Positions 16,420-26,295 are shown, counted from the first letter of the stretch. The stretch: DNA of 64,000 bases from Nocardiopsis terrae (GCF_014651695.1 NZ_BMXJ01000006.1:348741-412740); one strand, 5' to 3'. The notes: generated by a model not told the origin, from the sequence alone. Program-made: numbers and translations.

Positions 16420-18393
16420 GTGTCCGCCGCGTCTGAGCTGCACATCACCCTCGCCGGAACCCCGCGTGCGGTGGCGGCCACGACTACCGCGGGGCAGGCA
16501 CTGGAGGCGGACGGCAGGACCGTGATCGCCGCCCTGGTCAACGGGGAACCACGAGACCTTGCCCGGGAGCTCTCCGACGGCGACACCGTCGAACCGATCG
16601 CGATCGACTCGGAGCAGGGACGGGCGATCCTGCGCCACTCCACCGCGCACGTCCTCGCCCAGGCCGTGCAGGAGCTCTTCCCCGAGGCCAAGCTGGGTAT
16701 CGGCCCGCCCGTCGAGAACGGTTTCTACTACGACTTCGACGTGGCCGAGCCCTTCACCCCCGCCGATCTCAAGAGCATCGAGAAGAAGATGCAGCAGATC
16801 ATCAAGCAGGGGCAGCGCTTCGACCGCCGTGTCGTCTCCGATGACGACGCCCGCGCCGAGCTGGCCACCGAGCCCTACAAGCTGGAGCTGATCGGTCTCA
16901 AGGGCGGCGCCGCCGAGGCGGCCGAGGGTGCCTCCGCCGAGGTCGGCACCGGTGAGCTCACCATCTACGACAACATCCACCCGCGCACCGGCGAGCAGTG
17001 CTGGAAGGATCTGTGCCGGGGGCCGCACGTTCCCACCACCAAGGTGGTCCCGGCCTTCAAGCTCATGCGCACCGCCGCCGCCTACTGGCGGGGCAAGGAG
17101 ACCAACCCGCAGCTCCAGCGGGTCTACGGCACCGCCTGGGAGAACAAGGACAGGCTCAAGGAGTACCTGGCCTTCCTGGAGGAGGCCGAGAAGCGCGACC
17201 ACCGCAAGCTCGGCTCCGAACTCGACCTGTTCTCCATCCCGGACGAGATCGGTTCCGGCCTGGCGGTCTTCCACCCCAGGGGCGGCATCATCCGCCGGGT
17301 CATGGAGGACTACTCCCGCAAGCGGCACGAGGAGAGCGGCTACGAGTTCGTCTACTCCCCGCACGCCACCAAGAGCGCCCTGTTCGAGAAGTCGGGGCAC
17401 CTCGACTGGTACGCGGACGGCATGTACCCCCCCATGCAGCTCGACGGCGGTCAGGACTACTACCTGAAGCCGATGAACTGCCCGATGCACAACCTGATCT
17501 TCGACGCGCGCGGGCGCTCCTACCGTGAGCTGCCGCTGCGCATGTTCGAGTTCGGCACCGTGTACCGGTACGAGAAGTCCGGTGTGGTGCACGGCCTGAC
17601 CCGCGCCCGCGGCTTCACCCAGGACGACGCGCACATCTACTGCACCCGCGAGCAGATGGCGGACGAGCTCGACTCGCTGCTGACCTTCGTGCTGGAGCTG
17701 CTGCGCGACTACGGCCTGGAGGACTTCTACCTGGAGCTGTCCACCAAGGACCCGGAGAAGTACGTCGGTGACGACGCCAGCTGGGACGAGGCCACCGACA
17801 CGCTGCGCCGGGCCGCCGAGAAGCAGGGGCTGGAACTGGTCCTGGACCCGGGCGGCGCCGCCTTCTACGGCCCGAAGATCTCCGTGCAGGCCAAGGACGC
17901 CATCGGCCGTACCTGGCAGATGTCCACCATCCAGCTGGACTTCAACCTGCCCGAGCGCTTCGACCTGGAGTACACCGCCGCCGACGGCACCCGCCAGCGC
18001 CCGGTGATGATCCACCGAGCCCTCTTCGGTTCCATCGAGCGGTTCTTCGCCGTGCTGCTGGAGCACTACGCGGGAGCCTTCCCGGCGTGGCTCGCCCCGG
18101 TCCAGGCGGTGGGCATCCCCATCGCCGACGAGCACGTCCCCTACCTGCAGGAGGTCGCCGCCAAGCTGCGCGCTGAGGGGATCCGGGTCGAGGTCGACGC
18201 CGGCGACGACCGGATGCAGAAGAAGATCCGCAACGCCCAGAAGCAGAAGGTGCCCTTCATGCTGCTGGCCGGTGACGAGGACATCAGCAAGAACGCGGTG
18301 TCCTTCCGTTACCGCGACGGTTCGCAGAACAACGGTGTCCCCGTGGAGGAGGCGGTCGCCGAGATCGTCACCGCGGTCCGTGAGCGCCGCTGA
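16420..18393 (+). CDS. thrS: Threonyl-tRNA synthetase
   Basis: 657-residue class II synthetase that charges tRNA-Thr. The N-terminal TGS domain (about residues 1-65) is followed by the editing domain with [14 protein letters not shown]. The catalytic core has motif 2 (FRYEKSG-like [18 protein letters not shown]), the zinc-site Cys in LKPMNCPMH and motif 3 [12 protein letters not shown]. The anticodon-binding domain ends in [15 protein letters not shown] 16420 follows GGAG. The gene is monocistronic, with its own terminator. Confidence 0.97.
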   Translation: MSAASELHITLAGTPRAVAATTTAGQALEADGRTVIAALVNGEPRDLARELSDGDTVEPIAIDSEQGRAILRHSTAHVLAQAVQELFPEAKLGIGPPVENGFYYDFDVAEPFTPADLKSIEKKMQQIIKQGQRFDRRVVSDDDARAELATEPYKLELIGLKGGAAEAAEGASAEVGTGELTIYDNIHPRTGEQCWKDLCRGPHVPTTKVVPAFKLMRTAAAYWRGKETNPQLQRVYGTAWENKDRLKEYLAFLEEAEKRDHRKLGSELDLFSIPDEIGSGLAVFHPRGGIIRRVMEDYSRKRHEESGYEFVYSPHATKSALFEKSGHLDWYADGMYPPMQLDGGQDYYLKPMNCPMHNLIFDARGRSYRELPLRMFEFGTVYRYEKSGVVHGLTRARGFTQDDAHIYCTREQMADELDSLLTFVLELLRDYGLEDFYLELSTKDPEKYVGDDASWDEATDTLRRAAEKQGLELVLDPGGAAFYGPKISVQAKDAIGRTWQMSTIQLDFNLPERFDLEYTAADGTRQRPVMIHRALFGSIERFFAVLLEHYAGAFPAWLAPVQAVGIPIADEHVPYLQEVAAKLRAEGIRVEVDAGDDRMQKKIRNAQKQKVPFMLLAGDEDISKNAVSFRYRDGSQNNGVPVEEAVAEIVTAVRERR

Positions 18394-18454
18394 CGAACGC
18401 CCCGCCGACGATTTCGGGGCGGAGCCCGTCCCGAGGCCGTCCCGCAGACGCGGA

Positions 18455-18486
18455 GAGCGCCCGTCCCCTTTCGGGGGCGGGCGCTC
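18455..18486 (+). terminator. thrS terminator
   Basis: Stem of 14 pairs (18455-18468 with 18473-18486, one G-T pair) with a 4-base TTTC loop, 60 bases after the thrS stop. Confidence 0.8.
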
Positions 18487-18509
18487 CGTCTTCTCCCGGA
18501 GGAGCCGTG

Positions 18510-18668
18510 TCAGCCGCGCTCACTCTGGCCCTTGGGCTCCTTGTCGTCCTTGAAGAGGTCCTCGCGGGAGATCTTCGCGGTGGCGTTGGGGTCCGCCGTG
18601 GTCTCCTCCTCGTCATCGCCGAACAGGTCCGCGCGTGAGATGCGGTGTGTGGCATTGGGGTCGCTCAT
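18510..18668 (-). CDS. 52-residue acidic protein with an internal duplication
   Basis: The protein consists of two copies of one unit: DPNATHRISRADLFGDDEE and DPNATAKISREDLFKDDKE, joined by ETTA. There is no signal peptide or membrane segment, and it is highly charged. ATG 18668 is preceded by AAGGAGTAGAACCCCC (good ribosome site, somewhat long spacing). The preserved repeat and charge pattern suggest a real gene, perhaps a small binding or adaptor protein with two equal docking motifs. Function is unknown. Confidence 0.72.
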   Translation of the reverse strand: MSDPNATHRISRADLFGDDEEETTADPNATAKISREDLFKDDKEPKGQSERG

Positions 18669-18788
18669 GGGGGTTCTACTCCTTGTGCTTTGGGGTAAGC
18701 CGGATTTTATCCGTCCTCGGCACGGGGGGCCGCATGTTCGTGCCCACCCCCTTTCCGGTGCGGGACCGCGGGCACCCGGGGCCACCGA

Positions 18789-19478
18789 TCAGCACTCGGT
18801 GGTATCGCGTTCCCACGCCTGGGCCGGAATCCGGTCCACCAGGTCGATCAGATAGTCCGCCGCGGTCAGGGCGCGGTCCGGATCCAGGTGCATGGCAGCC
18901 CAGGTCAGGACATGGGAGCCGGTGAAGCGTACCGGCAGGGAGCGTGACCGGCAGTCCGACAGCAGCCAGGAGACGGTGTCCTGGCCCAGGACGGCGCGGG
19001 TGAAGTCGTCATCGGTGCCGACGGTGCGAAAGGCTTCGGAGAAGGCCCGGCCGACTTCCTCCGGATCGCCCCGGCCGTCGAGGGACACGATACGGGCCAG
19101 GTCGCGGCGGTGGATCTCCAGGTCCGCGCCGGGCCCCGGGGTTCGCACCGCGACGACCCGGTAGGTCTGCCGCTCCTGCCCGGAGCCGCGCCGCGAAACG
19201 GGGGAGGTGCTGCGGGTGACCTCGAACATGGTGGTCAGGTGCGTGCCCCGGCGCCCGGTGAGCACGTGGCGGGCACGCGTGTCGGGCCCCTGGACGGCCC
19301 GGGGCAGGACCGCGTCCTCCAAGGGGCTCGGGTGGTGCTCGGTGTAGTGCCAACCGTGTTCTCGTGCCCATGCCTGGAGCTCGGTGGCCCGCTCCTTGCG
19401 AAAGTGCGCGGCGACCGTGATCACCCCGGCCGACACCACCACGGTGACCAGGGCGAGCAGGGACAGGGCGCCTTCCAT
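18789..19478 (-). CDS. Membrane-anchored protein of unknown function
   Basis: 229 residues. One N-terminal hydrophobic segment (LLALVTVVVSAGVITVAAHF) anchors a soluble domain of about 200 residues that ends in a conserved-looking ADYLIDLVDRIPAQAW. ATG 19478 has a GAGGAG ribosome site. It is followed on the same strand, after 120 bases, by the 52-residue duplicated protein. I recognise no enzymatic motif. Confidence 0.8.
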   Translation of the reverse strand: MEGALSLLALVTVVVSAGVITVAAHFRKERATELQAWAREHGWHYTEHHPSPLEDAVLPRAVQGPDTRARHVLTGRRGTHLTTMFEVTRSTSPVSRRGSGQERQTYRVVAVRTPGPGADLEIHRRDLARIVSLDGRGDPEEVGRAFSEAFRTVGTDDDFTRAVLGQDTVSWLLSDCRSRSLPVRFTGSHVLTWAAMHLDPDRALTAADYLIDLVDRIPAQAWERDTTEC

Positions 19479-19718
19479 CCGGTGTCTCCTCGGGTGGGGA
19501 ACGTGAGGAGCCAGGGACCCGGTACGGGCCCACCGAGGCGGGCCGGGTCTCCGCGGACCCGGAAATCAGGGGGCCCGCACTGGCCGTATGAGTCCATTCT
19601 GTGCCGATTGGTGGTGCTTGTCACCCCTCAGGGGCGCCCTGCGGTGGCACAGGGAGGAGTACACCCCGCGAATGGAGGCGGAAACCGGCGGGGGCTGTCC
19701 GGAAGCGGACAGGCGCTT

Positions 19719-20660
19719 TCAGCGTCCGAGCCACGGTGAGCGTCCGGGGTCGCGCTCCGCCGACCAGCCGGCACGCGCCGCGGGAACGGTCGCCCTGCCG
19801 GTGCCCGTCGTTCCCCCGCCCGTCCGCAGCAGGTGCAGGATCTGCGCCGGGGAGGGCCGGTACCCGGGCGGCTCGACCAGTGCCGCCCGGACCGGGACGA
19901 CCAGTTCCTCGGGTATCCCGGTCAGGTCGGCCTCGCCGCGCAGGACCCGCTGGGTCAGCGCCTCGGGGTTCCCTCGGCCGAAGGGGTTGCGTCCGGTGGC
20001 CGCGTAGGCGGTCAGCTGGCCCCAGGCGAACACGTCCGAGGCCGCGGTCGCGGGCGCTCCCCGGAGGCGTTCGGGGGCGATCCAGCCGGGGGTGCCCATC
20101 ACCCCGCCGGTCCTGGTGTACACGGTGCCGTCCAGGGTGCGGGCGATCCCGAAGTCCAGGATTCGCGGGCCGCCGGGGGAGAGGACGACGTTGCTCGGTT
20201 TGAGGTCGCTGTGCACGACCCCGGCCCGATGGATGTCGGCCAGGGCGGCGGCCACCCCCGTGGCCACCCCGGTCAGGGCGCCGCCGAGCAGTCGGCCCAC
20301 GCCTTTGACCTGTCCGCGCAGGGTCGGTCCGGGCACGTACGCGGTGGCCAGCCAGGGCATCTCCGCCTGCGGGTCGGCACCGACGAAGCGGGGCACGAAG
20401 GGGCCTCGCACCCGGCGCAGGGCCCCGACCTCCCAGGCGAAGCGGGCGCGGAACTCCGGTTCGTCGGCCAGTTCCGGATGCACGGCCTTGACCGCCACCA
20501 GCCTCCCGAACCGGGACCGGCCCAGGTAGACGGTGCCCATGCCACCGGAGCCGAGCCGCCCGAGCAGGCGGTGCGGACCCAACCGGACCGGGTCGTGCGC
20601 GCCCAGGGGTCTGGTCGGCGGGCTGTCGTTCTTCCTCCGCTCATGCCGCAGGCGAGCCAT
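19719..20660 (-). CDS. Serine/threonine protein kinase, cytosolic
   Basis: 313-residue Hanks-type kinase. It has the glycine loop GRLGSGGMGTVYLG, the Lys in VAVKAV, the catalytic loop VVHSDLKPSN, DFGIAR, and APERL as the APE motif. The catalytic loop carries Ser where most kinases have Arg (HSD not HRD), so it is a non-RD kinase. There is no membrane segment or PASTA domain; the C-terminal 30 residues are Gly/Thr/Ala-rich. No substrate gene is obvious nearby. Confidence 0.9.
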   Translation of the reverse strand: MARLRHERRKNDSPPTRPLGAHDPVRLGPHRLLGRLGSGGMGTVYLGRSRFGRLVAVKAVHPELADEPEFRARFAWEVGALRRVRGPFVPRFVGADPQAEMPWLATAYVPGPTLRGQVKGVGRLLGGALTGVATGVAAALADIHRAGVVHSDLKPSNVVLSPGGPRILDFGIARTLDGTVYTRTGGVMGTPGWIAPERLRGAPATAASDVFAWGQLTAYAATGRNPFGRGNPEALTQRVLRGEADLTGIPEELVVPVRAALVEPPGYRPSPAQILHLLRTGGGTTGTGRATVPAARAGWSAERDPGRSPWLGR

Positions 20661-20800
20661 GCCGCTCCTCGGTCGTGTGGGCGGTGCGGGCCGGCGGGCG
20701 GGTTCCGTGGTGGAGACGGGGCGGGAAGGGCACGGGGGCGGGGCGGGAGAGGAGCACGGCGGCGGAACCTCGTGGGGTTAGGGGGCTCGGAGGCGGGACC

Positions 20801-20826
20801 CATCGGTGACGGGCCCGTCACCGATG
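20801..20826. repeat. 26-bp palindrome upstream of the kinase gene
   Basis: Two 13-base arms (CATCGGTGACGGG and its complement) meet without a spacer and are extended by GGACC/GGTCC with one bulged base. It lies 141 bases upstream of the kinase start on the minus strand. It could be an operator or a structured leader. Confidence 0.6.
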
Positions 20827-20988
20827 GTCCCAGCACGGTGGACGCCCCAGGACCCGGGAAAGTTCGGCCGAGGGGTGGTTCAGTCCCCGCGACGGAGGAT
20901 CTGGCACGCGGGTGTGCTCCCGCCCTTCCGCCACTGCCCGGGAACATCTTCGTCCCCGCCTCGCTGCGGGTGCTCCGCCCGAACCGCG

Positions 20989-21046
20989 GTGATCTTGCTA
21001 CCAGGGGCAACTTCGGCGCCGAAGTTGCCCCTGGTAGCAAGATCAC
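20989..21046. repeat. 58-bp perfect palindrome
   Basis: Two 29-base arms (20989-21017 and 21018-21046) are exact reverse complements with no spacer. The arms hold TTGCTACCAGGGGCAACTTC. The size and perfection exceed an ordinary terminator, and no T run follows. Possibly a member of a dispersed palindromic repeat family. Confidence 0.9.
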
Positions 21047-21192
21047 GGGGAAAGGGGGACCGTGGGGCGGAGTGAGCAGATCCGTCTCCGAGCTGAGGAT
21101 CCAGCCTCTCCCGAACAGGTGCCCATAGACGAGACCGGCGTCCAGCAGGTGGGATCGCCTCTCGACGGAGCCGACATAGACCCGAGTGAGGC

Positions 21193-21228
21193 CGCGGCCC
21201 CGGGGACTCCGTTGTCCTCGGGGCCGCG
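21193..21228 (-). terminator. Terminator of the acyl-CoA dehydrogenase operon
   Basis: 13-pair stem (21193-21205 with 21216-21228, one G-T pair) and a 10-base loop, 13 bases beyond the stop of the last gene on the minus strand. Confidence 0.75.
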
Positions 21229-21240
21229 TAACCGTGGGGG

Positions 21241-22398
21241 TCAGGCCGGCAGCCCGAGCTCCCTGGCGATGAGCATCTTCTGGACCTCGCTCGTGCCCTC
21301 GCCGATCTCCAGGATCTTGGCGTCCCGGTAGAAGCGCCCCACCGGGTAGTCGTTCATGAACCCGTAGCCGCCGAAGACCTGGGTGGCGTCGCGGGCGTTG
21401 TCCATCGCCGCGTTGGAGGCGATGAGCTTGGCGATGGCCGCCTCCTTCTTGAAGGGCTCACCCGCCAGCATCCGCGAGGCCGCGTCGTAGTAGGCCAGGC
21501 GGGCGCTGTACGTGCGGGCCTCCATCTCGGCGATCTTGAACTGGATGGCCTGGTACCGGCCGATGCTGTTGCCGAAGGCCTGCCGTTCGTGGGCGTAGCG
21601 CACGCTCTCGTCCACGCATCCCTGGGCCAGGCCCACCGACAGCGCCGCGATGGCGATCCGCCCCTCGTCGAGGATGCGCAGGAACTGGGCGTACCCGCGG
21701 CCGCGCTCGCCCACGAGGTTGGCCTCGGGGACCCGGCAGTCCTCGAAGACCAGCTCGTTGGTGTCCGAGGCGTTCCAGCCCACCTTCGAGTACTTCTGCC
21801 CGAGGGAGAACCCCGGGGTGCCCCTGGGGACCAGGATCGAGGAGATCTCCGGACGCCCGTCCTCCCGTGTGCCGGTCACGGCGGTCACGGTGACCAGGGC
21901 GGTGATGTCGGTGCCCGAGTTGGTGATGAACGACTTGGTCCCGTTGATCACCCACTCGCCGTCCTCCAGGCGCGCCGTGGTCCTGGGCGCGCCCGCGTCC
22001 GAACCGCCGTCCGGCTCGGTCAGGCCGAACGCCCCCAGCGCCTCGCCGGAGGTCAGCCCGGGCAGGTAGGTCTTCTTCTGCTCCTCGGTGCCGAAGCGGT
22101 GGATCGGCATCGCACCCAGCGACACCCCCGCCTCCAGGGTGATGGCCACCGACGAGTCCACCCGGGCCAGCTCCTCCAGGGCCAGGCACAGGGCGAAGTA
22201 GTCGCCGCCCATCCCGCCGTGCTCCTCGGGGAACGGCAGCCCGAACAGGCCCATCTGCCCCATCTTGGCGATGATGTCGTAGGGGAAGGCGCCCCGCTCG
22301 TAGAAGTCCCCGATGACCGGGGCGACCTCGGTCCGGGCGAAGGTCTCCACGGCGGCCCGCAGGTCGGCGTGCTCGGTCGAGAGTTCGTGACGCTTCAT
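21241..22398 (-). CDS. Acyl-CoA dehydrogenase (isovaleryl-CoA type by context)
   Basis: 385-residue FAD flavoenzyme. It shows GLTEPDGGSDAG, the loop WVINGTKSFITNSG, the helix ERQAFGNSIGRYQAIQFKIA and the C-terminal ATQVFGGYGFMNDYPVGRFYRDAKI, with EIGEGTSEV that usually carries catalytic or substrate contacts. It is the last gene of a three-gene operon with biotin-dependent carboxylase subunits, and its ATG overlaps the carboxylase stop by one base (TGATG). With methylcrotonyl-CoA carboxylase next to it, leucine breakdown via isovaleryl-CoA is the best guess. Confidence 0.93.
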   Translation of the reverse strand: MKRHELSTEHADLRAAVETFARTEVAPVIGDFYERGAFPYDIIAKMGQMGLFGLPFPEEHGGMGGDYFALCLALEELARVDSSVAITLEAGVSLGAMPIHRFGTEEQKKTYLPGLTSGEALGAFGLTEPDGGSDAGAPRTTARLEDGEWVINGTKSFITNSGTDITALVTVTAVTGTREDGRPEISSILVPRGTPGFSLGQKYSKVGWNASDTNELVFEDCRVPEANLVGERGRGYAQFLRILDEGRIAIAALSVGLAQGCVDESVRYAHERQAFGNSIGRYQAIQFKIAEMEARTYSARLAYYDAASRMLAGEPFKKEAAIAKLIASNAAMDNARDATQVFGGYGFMNDYPVGRFYRDAKILEIGEGTSEVQKMLIARELGLPA

Positions 22399-24539
22399 CA
22401 CTGCTGCTCCTCGCTGGTGGCGGGGGTGGAAGGGGTGTCGGCCGGGTCCTCGGCCGACACGGGGAACGGTTCGACGGTGACCAGGACCGCGTCCATGGGC
22501 ACCGAGGCACCCGGGCGGACCGCCACCTCCGTGACGGTGCCGTCGACGGGCGAGGGCACGGAGTGCTCCATCTTCATCGCCTCGACCACCGCCAGGGCGG
22601 TTCCGGCGGTGACCTCCTGGCCCACCCGGACCGGTACGTCGAGCACCGTGCCCGGCATGGGGCTGCGCACCGTCCCGTCGGCGGCCGCCTCGTCCGCGCG
22701 CAGAGCGGCGGCCACCGGTTCCTCGTGCAGGGTCCAGGCGGCGCCGTCGAGCCCCAACCACCGGTGCGCGGTGGCCGGATCGTCGGCGCGGACGTAGGTG
22801 CGGGTCCGGTCGGGGGCGGTGACGGTGAGCCGGGAACCGTCGGCGGAGCGCCGGGCGCGGACCGCCACGGCCTCGCTCTCCCCGGCTTCCCCGGCGACCC
22901 TTTCGGCCCCGTCCCCGGCCACGCTCACCAGGTACCGGCCGGCGCCCCCGTCCCGTCGGACCCGGACCACGACGGCGTCGTGCCCGGGCGCCCGCAGCCG
23001 CCACGGGGTCCAGGCCGGGCCGCCCATCCGCCACCCGTCGGGTACGGCGAAGCGGTCGGCGCTCGGCGGCCCCTCCAGGTCCAGTTGGTGGTCCAGGGCG
23101 GCGGCGGCGTACACCTCGGCGGGTACCCCCTCGGGCGCGGCGGCGGGGGGATCGGCGGCGATCAGGTCGGTGCTCAGGTCGCCGGCCGCCACCCGCGGGT
23201 GGCGCAGCAGCCGTCGCAGGTACGCGGTGTTGGTGACACAGCCCAGCAACAGGTAGGAGCCGAGTGCGGCGTCCATCCGGGCCAGTGCCTCGGACCGGTC
23301 CGCCCCCCAGGTGATGACCTTGGCCAGCATGGGGTCGAAGTCGGAGGTCACCGACCCGCCCTCGGCGATACCCGAGTCCACCCGCACCCCCGGGCCGGAG
23401 GGCTCCCGCAGCGCCAGGACCGGTCCGCCCGAGGGCAGGAAGCCCCGGTCGGCGTCCTCGGCGTAGACACGGGACTCCACCGCGTGCCCGACCCACGACA
23501 CCTCCTCCTGGGTGAAGGGCAGCGGTTCCCCGTTCGCGACCCGGAGCTGGAGTTCCACCAGGTCGACACCGCGCTCGCCGCGGACGGCCACGACCTCCTC
23601 GGTGACCGGGTGCTCCACCTGCAGGCGGGTGTTCATCTCCAGGAAGGAGAAGGACAGTTCGCCGCCGGGGCCGGTCTCGGCGATGAACTCGACCGTGCCC
23701 GCGCCCACGTACCCGCAGGAGCGGGCGGCCGCCACCGCGGCCTCACCCATGGCGGCGCGCTGTGCGGCGCCGAGCAGCGGTGACGGGGCCTCCTCCACCA
23801 CCTTCTGGTGGCGGCGTTGCAGGCTGCACTCGCGTTCGCCCAGGTGCAGGACGTTGCCGTGGGTGTCGGCCAGGACCTGCACCTCGATGTGGCGCGGCCG
23901 TTGGACCAGCTTCTCGACGAGCAGGGTGGAGTCCCCGAAGGAGGCCAGTGCCTCGCGGCGGGCGGCCGCGGCGTCGGCGAGCAGGGTGTCGGGGGAGTGG
24001 ACGGCCCGCATGCCCTTGCCGCCGCCGCCGGCGGAGGGTTTGATCAGCAGCGGGTAGCCGGTCTCCTCGGCGGCGTGCAGGAGTTCGTCGTCGGACAGGG
24101 GCTGCCCGGGTTTCTCGGTGAACCCGCCCAGGACGGGTACTCCGGCTCGGGCCACAGTGTCCTTGGCGCGGATCTTGTCGCCCATGGCCTCGATCGCGGA
24201 GGCGGGAGGGCCGACGAAGACCAGGCCGGCCTCGGCGCAGGCCCGTGCGAAGCCGGCGTTCTCGGACAGGAAGCCGTACCCGGGGTGGACCATGGTGGCA
24301 CCGCTCGCGGCGGCAGCAGCGACGATGGCCTCGGCGTCGAGGTAGCGGTCCACCCTGAACGCCTCGTCAGCGGCGAGGGTGTGCGGCGATTCGGCGTCGG
24401 CGTCGGTGTACACCGCGACCGAGCGCAGTCCCGTCCGACGCAGGGTGCGCATGACGCGGAGCGCGATCTCACCCCGGTTGGCGACCAGCACGGTGGCTGG
24501 TCCGGTGCTGGCAGGTGTTGTGTCTGGCGTCGTGGTCAA
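22398..24539 (-). CDS. liuD: Acyl-CoA carboxylase alpha (biotin) subunit, methylcrotonyl-CoA type
   Basis: 713 residues: biotin carboxylase (about 15-460, with LVANRGEIALRV, the ATP loop SAGGGGKGMR and EMNTRLQVEHPVTE), a variable middle domain, and a biotin carrier domain with EAMKMEH, biotin Lys656. It carries CO2 on biotin to the beta subunit. The start is TTG 24539 with GAGGA seven bases upstream; no better start exists before the fold. It is seven bases from the beta-subunit gene, so cotranslated. The symbol follows the liu leucine/isovalerate pathway. Confidence 0.93.
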   Translation of the reverse strand: MTTTPDTTPASTGPATVLVANRGEIALRVMRTLRRTGLRSVAVYTDADAESPHTLAADEAFRVDRYLDAEAIVAAAAASGATMVHPGYGFLSENAGFARACAEAGLVFVGPPASAIEAMGDKIRAKDTVARAGVPVLGGFTEKPGQPLSDDELLHAAEETGYPLLIKPSAGGGGKGMRAVHSPDTLLADAAAARREALASFGDSTLLVEKLVQRPRHIEVQVLADTHGNVLHLGERECSLQRRHQKVVEEAPSPLLGAAQRAAMGEAAVAAARSCGYVGAGTVEFIAETGPGGELSFSFLEMNTRLQVEHPVTEEVVAVRGERGVDLVELQLRVANGEPLPFTQEEVSWVGHAVESRVYAEDADRGFLPSGGPVLALREPSGPGVRVDSGIAEGGSVTSDFDPMLAKVITWGADRSEALARMDAALGSYLLLGCVTNTAYLRRLLRHPRVAAGDLSTDLIAADPPAAAPEGVPAEVYAAAALDHQLDLEGPPSADRFAVPDGWRMGGPAWTPWRLRAPGHDAVVVRVRRDGGAGRYLVSVAGDGAERVAGEAGESEAVAVRARRSADGSRLTVTAPDRTRTYVRADDPATAHRWLGLDGAAWTLHEEPVAAALRADEAAADGTVRSPMPGTVLDVPVRVGQEVTAGTALAVVEAMKMEHSVPSPVDGTVTEVAVRPGASVPMDAVLVTVEPFPVSAEDPADTPSTPATSEEQQ

Positions 24540-24546
24540 GGGTTCC

Positions 24547-26172
24547 TCACATCCGGAAAACGCCGTAGCCCACCGGGTCCAGGGGCGCGTGGCGGGCGGC
24601 GGACAGGGCCATGGCGAGTACGTCCCGGGTGTCGGCGGGGTCGATGACGCCGTCGTCCCACAGGCGGGCGGTGGAGTAGTACGGGCTGCCCTGTTCCTCG
24701 TACTGGTCGCGGATGGGCGCCTTGAAGGCCTCCTCGTCCTCGGCCGACCACTCCTCGCCGCGGGCCTCCTTCTGGTCCCGGCGGACGGTGGACAGCACGG
24801 AGGCGGCCTGTTCGCCGCCCATCACGGAGATGCGGGCGTTCGGCCACATCCACAGGAAGCGGGGCGAGTAGGCGCGGCCGCACATCGAGTAGTTGCCCGC
24901 CCCGAAGGAGCCGCCGATGACCACGGTGAACTTGGGGACGCGGGCGCAGGCCACCGCGGTGACCATCTTCGCCCCGTGCTTGGCGATGCCGCCCGCCTCG
25001 TAGTCGCGGCCGACCATGAACCCGGAGATGTTCTGCAGGAACACCAGGGGGATGGACCGGCGGTCGCACAGTTCGATGAAGTGCGCGCCCTTGAGCGCGG
25101 ACTCGGCGAACAGGATGCCGTTGTTGGCGATGATCCCGACCGGGTGGCCCTGGACGTGCGCGAACCCGGTGACCAGGGTGGTGCCGTACTCGGACTTGAA
25201 CTCGGTGAACTCGCTGCCGTCGACCACCCGGCCGATGACCTCGCGCACGTCGTAGGGGGTCCGGGTGTCGGCGGGCACCACCCCGTAGAGCTCCTCGGGG
25301 TCGAGCTCGGGCGGGCGCGGTTCGCGGACCTCCCAGGCGGGCGGGTCGAGCGGCCCGAGGGTGTCGGCGATCCGCCGGACCCTGGCGAGGGCGTCGGCGT
25401 CGTCGTCGGCGAGGTGGTCGGTGACCCCGGAGATCCGCGAGTGCAGGTCGCCGCCGCCCAGTTCCTCGGCGGTGACGACCTCGCCGGTGGCGGCCTTGAC
25501 CAGGGGCGGGCCGCCGAGGAAGACCGTGCCCTGCTCGCGGACGATGACCGCCTCGTCGCTCATCGCCGGAACGTAGGCGCCGCCGGCGGTGCAGGAACCC
25601 AGGACCGCCGCGATCTGCGGGATGCCGGCCCGGGACATGGTGGCCTGGTTGTAGAAGATGCGGCCGAAGTGCTCCCGGTCGGGGAAGACGTCGTCCTGCA
25701 TGGGCAGGAAGGCGCCGCCTGAGTCGGCCAGGTACACGCAGGGGAGGCGGTTGTGCAGCGCCACCTCCTGGGCGCGCAGGTGTTTCTTGACCGTCATCGG
25801 GTAGTAGCTGCCGCCCTTGACCGTGGCGTCGTTGGCGACCACGACCGTCGGCCGTCCGGCCACGCGGCCGATCCCGGCGATCATCCCGGCTCCGGGTGCG
25901 TCCTGGCCGTCCCTGCCGTAGAGGCCGTAGGCGGCCAGCGGGGCGATCTCCAGAAACGGTGAACCGGGGTCGAGGAGGAGGTCGACGCGGTCGCGGGGGA
26001 GGAGTTTGCCGCGCTCGACGTGGCGCGCTCGGGTCTTCTCGGGGCCGCCGAGGGCCGCGGTGGCGATCCGCTCCCGCAGCTCCCGTGCGAGCGCGCGGTT
26101 CGCGGCGTCGTTGGCGGCGAACGCGGGACCGGCGGTGTCGACCGCCGAACCGAGCACAGGTGCCCTGCTCAT
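24547..26172 (-). CDS. liuB: Methylcrotonyl-CoA carboxylase beta (carboxyltransferase) subunit
   Basis: 541-residue carboxyltransferase. The segment [20 protein letters not shown] and the region [20 protein letters not shown] are characteristic of the methylcrotonyl-CoA branch (as opposed to propionyl/acetyl-CoA carboxylases). It moves CO2 from biotin to 3-methylcrotonyl-CoA. ATG 26172 follows GAGAGGA. It is the first gene of the operon; two operator-like palindromes lie 21-64 bases upstream. Confidence 0.93.
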   Translation of the reverse strand: MSRAPVLGSAVDTAGPAFAANDAANRALARELRERIATAALGGPEKTRARHVERGKLLPRDRVDLLLDPGSPFLEIAPLAAYGLYGRDGQDAPGAGMIAGIGRVAGRPTVVVANDATVKGGSYYPMTVKKHLRAQEVALHNRLPCVYLADSGGAFLPMQDDVFPDREHFGRIFYNQATMSRAGIPQIAAVLGSCTAGGAYVPAMSDEAVIVREQGTVFLGGPPLVKAATGEVVTAEELGGGDLHSRISGVTDHLADDDADALARVRRIADTLGPLDPPAWEVREPRPPELDPEELYGVVPADTRTPYDVREVIGRVVDGSEFTEFKSEYGTTLVTGFAHVQGHPVGIIANNGILFAESALKGAHFIELCDRRSIPLVFLQNISGFMVGRDYEAGGIAKHGAKMVTAVACARVPKFTVVIGGSFGAGNYSMCGRAYSPRFLWMWPNARISVMGGEQAASVLSTVRRDQKEARGEEWSAEDEEAFKAPIRDQYEEQGSPYYSTARLWDDGVIDPADTRDVLAMALSAARHAPLDPVGYGVFRM

Positions 26173-26192
26173 GGTGTCCTCTCGTGGAGGGA

Positions 26193-26210
26193 TGTTAATG
26201 CTCACTAACA
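26193..26210. promoter_or_regulatory. TetR-type operator 1
   Basis: TGTTAATGCTCACTAACA, an imperfect palindrome with the same half-sites (TGTTA...TAACA) and the same 18-base length as the second site 25 bases away. It lies between the divergent liuB and tetR genes. Confidence 0.75.
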
Positions 26211-26216
26211 ACAGTG

Positions 26217-26236
26217 ATGTTAGTAACTACTAACAT
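26217..26236. promoter_or_regulatory. TetR-type operator 2
   Basis: ATGTTAGTAACTACTAACAT: two perfect 9-base arms around AC. A strong candidate site for the adjacent TetR protein; its centre is 25 bases from that of operator 1, about two and a half helical turns. Confidence 0.8.
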
Positions 26237-26295
26237 GGGTGTCCAGGGCCGGGAGCGGCCCGGATCACCGGATCGGGTCGACGAGAGGTGGACGG

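Larger units (their letters stand above)
20661..21240. other. Gene-free stretch rich in palindromes
   Basis: 580 bases between the kinase start and the acyl-CoA dehydrogenase end, without a supported gene. It contains a 26-bp palindrome at 20801-20826, a 58-bp perfect palindrome at 20989-21046 and a terminator-like hairpin at 21193-21228. Confidence 0.7.
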
